Source: Burkholderiales bacterium
Lineage (GTDB): Bacteria; Pseudomonadota; Gammaproteobacteria; Burkholderiales; Burkholderiaceae_C
Assembly (NCBI GenBank): GCA_003241965.1
Contig: QBMB01000022.1
Span: 1-51,139, forward strand
Direction of reading: 5' to 3'
Length of the DNA: 51,139 nt
Each line of letters starts with the position of its first letter. Within the stretch, counting starts at the first letter, position 1. Under the pieces are notes generated by a model that made no database searches, was not told where the DNA came from, and worked only from the letters and a program-made list of their open reading frames with translations. A program made the translations under genes and the position numbers. Positions 7,890 through 15,855 of this stretch are shown one piece after another.

Positions 7890-8074
7890 GAGGGGGCCAT
7901 AAAACGGCTCGGGAACTTTAGGGCTATTGAAATAGGTAAGACAAACACAGCCGACGGCCGGATTCTAGTTACCCAACATCAATCTGCACAGTCTCAAAGC
8001 GTTCTAAAACAACGACTTGTGCGATTTATCTCAATAGACGGTCGAATCTTGGATGAGAGCGGCAATTTCAGCGC

Positions 8075-8584
8075 TCAAGTTTTGCGGGAATTTGCCGTGC
8101 TCGTACTTTTAGCCAACAGGTGCGACAACGGAAGTGCGCTTCCCGACTTCACTTCCCCCAGCGAAAAGCTGGTGTGCAGGTCTTTCACGTTGGGCAGGTT
8201 GAGCAGCACCTCGCGGGCGAACTGGCTGAAGTGGTTCAGATCTCGGCTGACCACCTGCAACTCGAAGGTGCCGGAGCCGCTGATGTAGTGGCAGGACACG
8301 ACCTCGGGGATCTGGCGAATGGCGTTTTCCAGGTTGCGCGTGACGTCGCCGCTGTTGCGGTCAGCATCCAGACGCACGAAGGCCAGTACGCCCAGGCCGA
8401 TCTTCTCGCGGTCGATTTCGGCGCGGTAGCCGCGAATGAAGCCGGCCTCTTCGAGCGCACGCACGCGCCGCCAGCATGGCGCGGCCGACAAGCCCACCCG
8501 CTGGGCCAGTTCGGCGTTGGTGAGGCGGCCATCGCTTTGCAGTTCTTGCAGGATGGCGATGTCAAACTTGTCGAGTGTTTCCAT
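8075..8584 (-). CDS. Lrp/AsnC-family transcriptional regulator
   Basis: 169 residues. The ATG at 8584 gives METLDKFDIAILQELQSDGR, the canonical opening of the family; the longer open frame upstream would add unrelated sequence. The N-terminal helix-turn-helix (LTNAELAQRVGLSAAPCWRR, residues 21-40) binds DNA. The C-terminal RAM/effector domain (about 65-150) contains VVSCHYISGSGTFELQVVSRD, the family's ligand and octamer region. It is divergent from the indolepyruvate ferredoxin oxidoreductase gene across 178 bp, an arrangement typical of local regulation of aromatic or branched amino-acid breakdown. An aromatic amino acid or its keto acid as effector is inference. Confidence 0.9.
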   Translation of the reverse strand: METLDKFDIAILQELQSDGRLTNAELAQRVGLSAAPCWRRVRALEEAGFIRGYRAEIDREKIGLGVLAFVRLDADRNSGDVTRNLENAIRQIPEVVSCHYISGSGTFELQVVSRDLNHFSQFAREVLLNLPNVKDLHTSFSLGEVKSGSALPLSHLLAKSTSTANSRKT

Positions 8585-8601
8585 AAGGTGCCGTTCTGAG
8601 A

Positions 8602-8620
8602 ATGAATCTTGCTCGATCAT
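8602..8620. promoter_or_regulatory. Possible Lrp-type operator in the divergent intergenic region
   Basis: ATGA-N11-TCAT, a short dyad 18 nt upstream of the regulator's start and in the shared region with the oxidoreductase gene. Lrp-type proteins bind such loose, AT-rich dyads. Only four base pairs on each side match, so this is a suggestion, not a demonstrated site. Confidence 0.2.
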
Positions 8621-8762
8621 CCATAAAGCGGGCATGAAACGCAAACACCTGTCGCGCAGTGGGGCATACACTGTGCGCCACACTGGGGTCTTGCATCTAC
8701 TGGCATGCGCCCCGGACCACAAACGCCCACGAGGCGATCCCGCCCACCACGGAGACAAAACC

Positions 8763-11700
8763 ATGAACGCCCCCCTGCCCGAACACATCCGCCGCGCGCT
8801 GGAAACCGTGACGCTGGACGACAAATACGCGCTGGACCAGGGTCGCGCTTTCATGAGCGGGGTGCAGGCGCTGGTGAAGCTGCCCATGCTGCAGCGCCAG
8901 CGCGACGCGCTGGTGGGCAAGAACACCGCAGGCTTCATCAGCGGTTACCGTGGCTCGCCGCTGGGCGGCTACGACCAGGCGCTGCAGAAGGCCGCGCCCT
9001 ACCTCAAGGCGCAGAACATCGTGTTCCAGCCGGGGGTGAACGAGGAGCTGGCCGCCACCGCGCTGTGGGGCACGCAGCAGCTGGGCTTTGCACCACCCGG
9101 CACCAACAAGTTCGACGGTGTGTTCGGCATCTGGTACGGCAAGGGTCCGGGCGTGGACCGCTGCTCCGACGTGTTCAAACACGCCAACATGGCCGGGACC
9201 ACGCCCTGGGGTGGTGTGATCGCGGTGGCGGGTGACGACCACGTGGCCAAGAGCTCGACCGCCGCGCACCAGAGCGACCACATCTTCAAGGCCTGCGGCC
9301 TGCCGGTGTTCTTCCCGACCTCGGTGCAGGACATTCTCGACCTGGGCTTGCACGCCATTGCCATGAGCCGCTTCAGCGGCGTGTGGGCGGGCATGAAGAC
9401 GATCCAGGAGATCGTGGAGTCGAGCGCCACCGCCACCATCGACCCCGACCGCGTGAACATCGTGGTGCCCGAGTTCGTCATGCCGCCCGGAGGCCTGCAC
9501 ATCCGCTGGCCCGACCACGCGCTGGACCAGGAAGCCCGCCTCTTTGACTACAAGTGGTACGCCGCACTGGCCTACATCCGCGCCAACAAGCTCAACCACA
9601 ACGTGATCGCCGGTCCGAACGACCGCTTTGGCCTGATCGCCAGCGGCAAGGCCTACAACGACACGCGCCAGGCCCTGCTCGACCTGGGCCTTGACGACGA
9701 GACCTGCCGCCGAATCGGCCTGCGCCTGCACAAGGTGGCGGTGGTCTGGCCGCTGGAAGCGCAGACCACGCGCGAATTCGCCACCGGCTTGCGCGAGATC
9801 CTGGTGGTGGAAGAGAAGCGCCAGGTCATCGAATACCAGCTCAAGGAAGAGCTCTACAACTGGCGCCCCGATGTGCGGCCCAACGTGCTGGGCAAGTTTG
9901 AAGAGGTCGAGGGCGATTTCAGTGGCGGCGAGTGGTCCATGCCCAACCCGAGCGCGCGCACCCTGCTGCGCGCCAACGCCGACCTGTCGCCCGCGATCAT
10001 CGCGCGTGCCATTGCCAAGCGCCTGAAGAAGATGGGCCAGGTGCCCGAAGACGTGATGGCGCGCATCGACGCGCAACTGGCCATCCTGACCGCGCAGGAG
10101 CAGTCGATGCAGACCCTGCTCACGCAGGGCGCTGGACCGGGGCTGCTGGGTGCCGAGCGCCAGCCCTGGTTTTGCTCGGGCTGCCCGCACAACACCAGCA
10201 CCAAGGTGCCCGAGGGTTCGCGCGCCATGGCCGGCATTGGCTGCCACTTCATGAGCATCTGGATGGACCGCGCCACCGTGGGTTTTACCCAGATGGGCGG
10301 CGAGGGCGTGCCGTGGGTGGGCCAGCAGCCGTTCAGCCACGACCAGCACATGTTCGCCAACCTGGGCGACGGCACCTATTTCCACAGCGGTCTGCTGGCG
10401 GTGCGCCAGAGCATCGTGGCCGAGGTGAACATCACCTACAAGATCCTTTACAACGACGCCGTGGCCATGACCGGCGGCCAGCAGGTCGGTGAACGCCCCG
10501 AGGGCCACAGCGTGGTGCAGATCGCGCAGAGCATGCGGGCCGAGGGCGCCGCGCGCATCACCATCGTGACCGACGAGCCCGAGAAGTACGAGGGCGTGAA
10601 GGGCTTGCCCGAGGGCATCACGATCCAGCACCGCGACCAGCTCGACGCGGTGCAGCGCGAGTTCCGCGAGATCAAAGGCACCACGGTCATCATTTATGAC
10701 CAGACCTGCGCCACGGAAAAGCGCCGCCGCCGCAAGCGCGGCACGCTGGTGGATCCGGCCAAGCGCGTCGTCATCAACGAGCTGGTGTGCGAGGGTTGTG
10801 GCGACTGCGGCGTGCAGTCCAACTGCCTGTCGGTGGAGCCACTGGAAACCGAGTTCGGCCGCAAGCGCACCATCAACCAGAGCAGCTGCAACAAGGACTA
10901 CTCGTGTGTGAAGGGCTTCTGCCCGAGCTTCATCACGGTGGAAGGCGGCCAGCTGCGCAAGAAGGACAAAAAAAGCGCCGCGCAGGACTGGACCGGCGGC
11001 GCGCTGCCGGCCCCGGTGCTGCCGGTGCTGGGCTCGGAAGCCTGGGGCGTGATCGTGGCCGGTGTGGGCGGCACCGGTGTCATCACCATCGGTCAGCTGC
11101 TCGGCGTGGCCGCGCACCTGGAAGGCAAGGGCATCGTCACGCAGGACGCGGCGGGGCTGGCGCAAAAGGGCGGCGCGACCTGGAGCCACGTGCTTATCGG
11201 CGCGCAGCAGGACGACATCCGAACCACGCGCGTGTCGGCCGCCTCGGCCGACCTGATCCTGGGCTGCGATCCGATCGTGAGCGCCAACAAGGAGACCTGG
11301 GCCCGCTTGCGCGCCGGTCGCACCCACGTGGCGCTGAACGTGAGCGCCACGCCCACGGCGGCCTTCGTCAAGAACCCGGACTGGCAAAACCCCGCGCAGG
11401 CCTGCGTGGACGCGTTGGTGCACAACCTGGGCGTGGATGCCGTGGGTGCGTTTGACGCCGAAACCGCCGCCACGCGCCTGATGGGCGACAGCCTGTACAC
11501 CAACCCCATGATGCTGGGCTACGCGTGGCAAAAGGGCTGGCTGCCGTTGGAGCTGGAATCGCTGATGCGCGCGATCGAGCTCAACGCGGTGCAGGTAGAC
11601 AAGAACAAGGCCGCGTTCGAGTGGGGCCGCCGCGCCGCGCACAACCCGCAGGCCGTGGCCGCGCTGTGGCAGAAGGCCGGCGCTGGCGAGCAGGTGATCC

Positions 11701-12374
11701 AGTTCAAGAAGCGCGACTCGCTCGACGAGCTCATTGCGCGCCGCGTCGAGTTCCTCACCGGCTACCAGAACGCTGCCTATGCTGCCGACTACCGGCGCTT
11801 CGTGCTTCGGGTGCGCGCGGCCGAGGCGCCGCTGGGCAAGACCACGCTCAGCGAGGCCGTGGTGCGCAACCTGTTCAAGCTCATGGCCTACAAGGACGAG
11901 TACGAGGTGGCGCGCCTGCACAGCGACCCGGCCTTCCACGCCCGCCTGGCCAGCCAGTTCGAAGGCGACTTCAAGCTCAAGGTGCATCTGGCGCCACCGC
12001 TCATCGCCAAGAAGAACGAGCGTGGCGAGCTGCTCAAGCAGCCATTCGGCCCTTACATGTTCACTGCATTCAAGTGGCTGGCGCGCTTCAAGGGCCTGCG
12101 CGGCACCGCGCTGGACATCTTCGGGCGCACCGAAGAGCGCCGCACCGAGCGCGCGCTGATCGGCGAGTACCGCGCCGACATCGAGGCCTTGCTGCCCGAG
12201 CTGAGCAGCACCAACCTGGATCTGGCCGCCGAGATCGCCCGCATTCCCGAGCACATCAAAGGCTTCGGGCATGTGAAGGAGCGCAATCTGGCCGCCGCCC
12301 GCTCGCGCCGCGACGGGCTGCTGGCCCAGTGGCGACAGCCGGCCGGGGAGCCCAGCCTGGCCAAGGCCGCCTGA
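8763..12374 (+). CDS. Indolepyruvate:ferredoxin oxidoreductase, fused alpha-beta form
   Basis: 1203 residues. The start at 8763 is preceded by GGAGA, and the family's N-terminus (DDKYALDQGRAFMSGVQAL) follows. Order of domains: pyrimidine-binding domain (about 20-200, FISGYRGSPLGGYDQAL); TPP-binding domain (about 470-620, GDGTYFHSG and NDAVAMTGGQQ); ferredoxin-like cluster region (about 670-730, CEGCGDC, NCLSVEP, CNKDYSCVKGFCPSF); gamma/beta catalytic domain (about 760-950, GVGGTGVITIGQLLG, DAAGLAQKGGA); and a C-terminal DUF6537-type region. The enzyme oxidatively decarboxylates arylpyruvates from Trp, Tyr and Phe transamination to aryl-acetyl-CoA, reducing ferredoxin. The fused form of about 1,160-1,200 residues is usual in aerobic proteobacteria. 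It is monocistronic and probably controlled by the divergent Lrp-type gene. Confidence 0.93.
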   Translation: MNAPLPEHIRRALETVTLDDKYALDQGRAFMSGVQALVKLPMLQRQRDALVGKNTAGFISGYRGSPLGGYDQALQKAAPYLKAQNIVFQPGVNEELAATALWGTQQLGFAPPGTNKFDGVFGIWYGKGPGVDRCSDVFKHANMAGTTPWGGVIAVAGDDHVAKSSTAAHQSDHIFKACGLPVFFPTSVQDILDLGLHAIAMSRFSGVWAGMKTIQEIVESSATATIDPDRVNIVVPEFVMPPGGLHIRWPDHALDQEARLFDYKWYAALAYIRANKLNHNVIAGPNDRFGLIASGKAYNDTRQALLDLGLDDETCRRIGLRLHKVAVVWPLEAQTTREFATGLREILVVEEKRQVIEYQLKEELYNWRPDVRPNVLGKFEEVEGDFSGGEWSMPNPSARTLLRANADLSPAIIARAIAKRLKKMGQVPEDVMARIDAQLAILTAQEQSMQTLLTQGAGPGLLGAERQPWFCSGCPHNTSTKVPEGSRAMAGIGCHFMSIWMDRATVGFTQMGGEGVPWVGQQPFSHDQHMFANLGDGTYFHSGLLAVRQSIVAEVNITYKILYNDAVAMTGGQQVGERPEGHSVVQIAQSMRAEGAARITIVTDEPEKYEGVKGLPEGITIQHRDQLDAVQREFREIKGTTVIIYDQTCATEKRRRRKRGTLVDPAKRVVINELVCEGCGDCGVQSNCLSVEPLETEFGRKRTINQSSCNKDYSCVKGFCPSFITVEGGQLRKKDKKSAAQDWTGGALPAPVLPVLGSEAWGVIVAGVGGTGVITIGQLLGVAAHLEGKGIVTQDAAGLAQKGGATWSHVLIGAQQDDIRTTRVSAASADLILGCDPIVSANKETWARLRAGRTHVALNVSATPTAAFVKNPDWQNPAQACVDALVHNLGVDAVGAFDAETAATRLMGDSLYTNPMMLGYAWQKGWLPLELESLMRAIELNAVQVDKNKAAFEWGRRAAHNPQAVAALWQKAGAGEQVIQFKKRDSLDELIARRVEFLTGYQNAAYAADYRRFVLRVRAAEAPLGKTTLSEAVVRNLFKLMAYKDEYEVARLHSDPAFHARLASQFEGDFKLKVHLAPPLIAKKNERGELLKQPFGPYMFTAFKWLARFKGLRGTALDIFGRTEERRTERALIGEYRADIEALLPELSSTNLDLAAEIARIPEHIKGFGHVKERNLAAARSRRDGLLAQWRQPAGEPSLAKAA

Positions 12375-12507
12375 GTTCCCGCCCTGCAGATCGCTCACAA
12401 GCACCCCCGGCATACAATCGCGGGTTGTGTTCCAGCGCCCGGGCGCCGCTTGTTGCGGGCCCGGGAGCTCGGCCTTTTCTTGATCCCGAACCTGTTGGAG
12501 ACCGCCC

Positions 12508-12834
12508 GTGTTCATTTCCTCCGCTTACGCCCAAGCCGCCGCCGGTGGCGACACCCAATCCACCATCCTGGGCATGCTGCCGCTGGTGTTGATGTTCGTG
12601 GTGCTGTATTTCGTGATGATCCGTCCCCAGATGAAACGCCAGAAAGAGCACAAGGCCATGGTGTCGGCCCTGGCCAAGGGTGACGAAGTCGTGACCGCAG
12701 GCGGCTTTCTGGGCAAGGTCTCCAAGATCGGTGAAATCTACGTCGGCGTGGAACTTGCCGACGGCATGGAAGTCCAGATGCAGCGCACTGCAGTGGTTCA
12801 GGTCTTGCCCAAAGGCACGTTGAAAAACGTCTGA
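12508..12834 (+). CDS. Sec translocase accessory subunit YajC
   Basis: 108 residues from a GTG start with GGAG 7 nt upstream. One membrane segment (about residues 20-40, LGMLPLVLMFVVLYFVMIRP) is followed by the diagnostic QMKRQKEHKAMVSALAKGDEVVTAGG. YajC associates with SecDF at the inner membrane. It is followed by secD and secF, the standard order, but the tgt/queA genes that often precede yajC are absent. Upstream, a TACAAT (12413-12418) resembles a -10 box without a good -35, and CCCGGGC/GCCCGGG (12438-12465) could form a leader hairpin or the terminator of the preceding gene. Confidence 0.95.
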   Translation: MFISSAYAQAAAGGDTQSTILGMLPLVLMFVVLYFVMIRPQMKRQKEHKAMVSALAKGDEVVTAGGFLGKVSKIGEIYVGVELADGMEVQMQRTAVVQVLPKGTLKNV

Positions 12835-12844
12835 GCGCCTGCAA

Positions 12845-12871
12845 CGGGGAAGGCTCGCCCTCCCCGCTTTT
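12845..12871 (+). terminator. Intrinsic terminator-like hairpin after yajC
   Basis: CGGGGAAGG-ctcg-CCCTCCCCG forms a nine-base-pair stem with one mismatch, followed by C and TTTT. It lies between yajC and secD, so it may reduce rather than abolish read-through into the translocase genes. Confidence 0.6.
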
Positions 12872-12928
12872 GTTTCCAGACCCCCCCGACCTCGCTGACA
12901 CACCCGCGGCCTCCAGGGCCGGCACACC

Positions 12929-14803
12929 ATGAACCGTTACCCGCTGTGGAAGTACGCGATCATCGTGATCGCTCTGCTGATCAGTGCGATCTATGCGCTG
13001 CCCAACCTGTTCGGCGAATCACCTGCCGTGCAGGTGTCGGCTGCGCGTTCCACGGTGCGCATCGACGCCACCACCGTCACACGGGTGGAGCAGGCGCTGG
13101 CCGCGCAAGGTGTGGAAGCCACGCTGATCCAGCGCGACGCCAATTCGGTCAAGGCCCGCTTCGAGACCCCCGACGAACAGCTCAAGGCGCGCGACGCGCT
13201 GGAGAAAGCGTTCAACCCCGATCCGGCCGATGTGGGCCACGTGGTTGCGCTCAATCTGCTGCCGCGCACGCCCGCCTGGCTGGCCGCGCTGGGCGCTTCG
13301 CCCATGTACCTTGGCCTGGACTTGCGCGGTGGCGTGCACTTCATGCTGCAGGTCGACATGGCCTCGGCCCTGCAGCGCCGCGCCGACGTGATGGTGGCAG
13401 ACCTGCGCACCCTGCTGCGTGAAAAAGGCGTGCGCCATGGCGGCATCAGCCGCAATGGCCAGACCCTGGAGCTGCGCGCCGGTGATGCCCAGACCCTGGC
13501 CAAGGCCAGCGACCTGATCCGCACCCAATTCCCCGACCTGGTGCTCACCGACACGCCCGACTTTCGTCTGCTGGCCACCTTGCGCCCTGAAGCGGCGCGC
13601 CTGGTGCAGGAGCAGGCGCTCAAGCAGAACATCACCACGCTGCACAACCGCATCAACGAACTCGGCGTGGCCGAGCCGGTGATCCAGCAGCAGGGTGCGG
13701 ACCGCATCGTGGTGCAGCTGCCCGGTGTGCAGGACACCGCCAAGGCCAAGGACATCCTGGGCCGCACCGCCACGCTGGAAGTTCGCATGGTGGACGAATC
13801 CACCGACGGCCAGGCGGCCGAGCGCGGCACCGGCGCGGTGCCGTTCGGCTCCGAGCGTTACCCCGAGCGCGGTGGTCGTTCCGTTGTGGTCAAACGCGAT
13901 GTGCTGCTGACCGGCGAGAACCTCACCGATGCCCAGGCCGGTTTCGACAGCCAGACCCAGGAAGCCGCGGTGCACCTCACGCTGGACGCCAAGGGCGCGC
14001 GCATTTTCCGCGACGTGACGCGCGAGAACGTGGGCAAGCGCATGGCCATCATCCTGTTTGAAAAAGGCCGTGGCGAAGTGGTCACCGCTCCCGTGATTCG
14101 GGGTGAAATCGGCGGCGGTCGCGTGCAGATCTCGGGCGCCATGACCACCGTTGAAGCCAACGACACCGCCCTGCTGTTGCGCGCGGGCTCGCTGGCCGCG
14201 CCCATGGAGATCGTGGAAGAGCGCACCATCGGCCCGAGCCTGGGCGCCGAGAACATTGCCAAGGGCTTCAACAGCGTGATTTGGGGCTTTGCCGTCATCG
14301 TGTTCTTCATGTGCGTCTACTACGCACTCTTCGGCATGTTCTCCAGCATCGCCCTGGGCTTCAACCTGCTGCTGCTGGTGTCGTTGCTGTCCATGTTGCA
14401 GGCCACCCTGACCCTGCCCGGCATTGCCGCCATGGCGCTGGCGCTGGGCATGGCGATCGACTCCAACGTGCTGATCAACGAGCGCGTGCGCGAAGAGTTG
14501 CGCCGCGGCTCATCGCCCCAGGTGGCCATCAACACCGGTTACGACCATGCGTGGGGCACCATCCTCGACTCCAACGTGACCTCGCTGATCGCTGGCCTGG
14601 CGCTGTTGATCTTTGGCTCTGGCCCGGTGCGTGGATTTGCAGTCGTACATTGCCTGGGCATCGTCACCAGCATGTTCTCCTCGGTATTTTTCTCGCGCGG
14701 CCTGGTCAATCTCTGGTACGGCCGGCAAAAGAAACTCAAGACCGTGTCCATCGGAACCGTCTGGCGCCCAGATGGCCAGGCCCCCGCCGTCAAGGCCGAC
14801 TGA
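12929..14803 (+). CDS. Protein translocase subunit SecD
   Basis: 624 residues, usual for betaproteobacteria. The first membrane segment is at about 8-28 (AIIVIALLISAIYALPNLFG), then the large periplasmic P1 head (about 30-440) with the conserved GLDLRGGVHFMLQVD, and five C-terminal membrane segments. The RND-type region carries ALGMAIDSNVLINERVREEL, where the Asp in transmembrane segment 4 is part of the proton path. SecDF uses the proton gradient to complete export of Sec substrates on the periplasmic side. secF begins 15 nt downstream, so the two are cotranscribed. Confidence 0.97.
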   Translation: MNRYPLWKYAIIVIALLISAIYALPNLFGESPAVQVSAARSTVRIDATTVTRVEQALAAQGVEATLIQRDANSVKARFETPDEQLKARDALEKAFNPDPADVGHVVALNLLPRTPAWLAALGASPMYLGLDLRGGVHFMLQVDMASALQRRADVMVADLRTLLREKGVRHGGISRNGQTLELRAGDAQTLAKASDLIRTQFPDLVLTDTPDFRLLATLRPEAARLVQEQALKQNITTLHNRINELGVAEPVIQQQGADRIVVQLPGVQDTAKAKDILGRTATLEVRMVDESTDGQAAERGTGAVPFGSERYPERGGRSVVVKRDVLLTGENLTDAQAGFDSQTQEAAVHLTLDAKGARIFRDVTRENVGKRMAIILFEKGRGEVVTAPVIRGEIGGGRVQISGAMTTVEANDTALLLRAGSLAAPMEIVEERTIGPSLGAENIAKGFNSVIWGFAVIVFFMCVYYALFGMFSSIALGFNLLLLVSLLSMLQATLTLPGIAAMALALGMAIDSNVLINERVREELRRGSSPQVAINTGYDHAWGTILDSNVTSLIAGLALLIFGSGPVRGFAVVHCLGIVTSMFSSVFFSRGLVNLWYGRQKKLKTVSIGTVWRPDGQAPAVKAD

Positions 14804-14818
14804 ACGAGGAATCGCAGC

Positions 14819-15772
14819 ATGGAACTCTTCCGCATCCGCAAGGACATCCCGTTCATGAAGCACGCGATCGTGCTGAATGCCATCTCGCTCATCACGTTCA
14901 TCCTCGCCGTCTTTTTCCTGACCACCCGTGGCCTGCATCTGTCGGTGGAGTTCACCGGCGGTACGGTGATGGAAGTCGCTTATGAACAGCCCGCCGACCT
15001 CGAGTCGGTGCGCAAGGTCATTGAATCCCTGGGTTATGCCGATGTGCCGGTACAGAACTTCGGTACATCGCGTGACGTGTTGCTGCGCCTGCCGGTGCAG
15101 GCTGGCCAGTCGTCGGGGCAGCAAAGCGAGACGGTGTTGGCTGCGTTGAAAGCGCAGGACCCGACCGTGGCGTTGCGCCGCACCGAATTTGTGGGCCCTC
15201 AGGTGGGTCAGGAGCTGGTGGCCAATGGTCTCAAGGCGCTGGGGTTGGTGATCGTGGGGATCATGATCTACCTCGCGGTCCGGTTTGAGTGGAAGTACGC
15301 CGTGTCGGCCATCATTGCCAACCTGCACGATGTCATCATCATCCTGGGCTTCTTCGCCTTCTTCCAATGGGAGTTCTCACTCGCCGTACTCGCTGCCGTG
15401 CTGGCGGTGCTGGGCTACTCGGTGAACGAGTCGGTGGTGATCTTCGACCGCATTCGCGAGAGCTTCCGGCGCCAGCGCAAGATGAGCACGCCACAGGTCA
15501 TTGATCACGCGATCACCTCGACCATCAGCCGCACCATCATCACCCACGGCTCGACCCAGATCATGGTGCTGTCCATGCTGTTGTTCGGTGGCCCGACGCT
15601 GTTCTATTTCGCGCTCGCACTGACCATTGGTATCCTGTTCGGTATTTACTCGTCGGTGTTCGTCGCGGCGGCCATTGCCATGTGGCTGGGCATCAAACGC
15701 GAAGACCTGATCAAGCCCACCGGCAAGAACGAAGGTGGTCCGGACGATCCGAACGCGGGCGCTGTGGTTTAA
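14819..15772 (+). CDS. Protein translocase subunit SecF
   Basis: 317 residues, normal length. An N-terminal membrane segment (about 18-38) is followed by the conserved periplasmic FTGGTVMEV and five further membrane segments. The conserved VLGYSVNESVVIFDRIRESF motif in the fourth segment carries the Asp and Arg of the proton relay. It forms a 1:1 complex with SecD, encoded immediately upstream (15 nt gap, ACGAGGAATCGCAGC before the ATG provides the ribosome-binding site). Confidence 0.97.
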   Translation: MELFRIRKDIPFMKHAIVLNAISLITFILAVFFLTTRGLHLSVEFTGGTVMEVAYEQPADLESVRKVIESLGYADVPVQNFGTSRDVLLRLPVQAGQSSGQQSETVLAALKAQDPTVALRRTEFVGPQVGQELVANGLKALGLVIVGIMIYLAVRFEWKYAVSAIIANLHDVIIILGFFAFFQWEFSLAVLAAVLAVLGYSVNESVVIFDRIRESFRRQRKMSTPQVIDHAITSTISRTIITHGSTQIMVLSMLLFGGPTLFYFALALTIGILFGIYSSVFVAAAIAMWLGIKREDLIKPTGKNEGGPDDPNAGAVV

Positions 15773-15855
15773 GCGCGAACCGCGTTCCACCAGCGGGTTG
15801 GATGGGGGTCTCAACCGAGGGTGGTTGAATCCTTTCGTGTCATACTGAAAGCATT

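Noticed and set aside
7924..7935. CTATTgaAATAG dyad upstream of the barrel gene
   Set aside because: Five-base-pair arms in AT-rich sequence are expected by chance, and no promoter boxes can be placed around it.
8697..12515. Very long open frame antisense to the indolepyruvate oxidoreductase gene
   Set aside because: GC-rich codon bias leaves the complementary frame open; the His/Ala/Gln/Val-rich translation has no domain, and the plus-strand product is a complete known enzyme.
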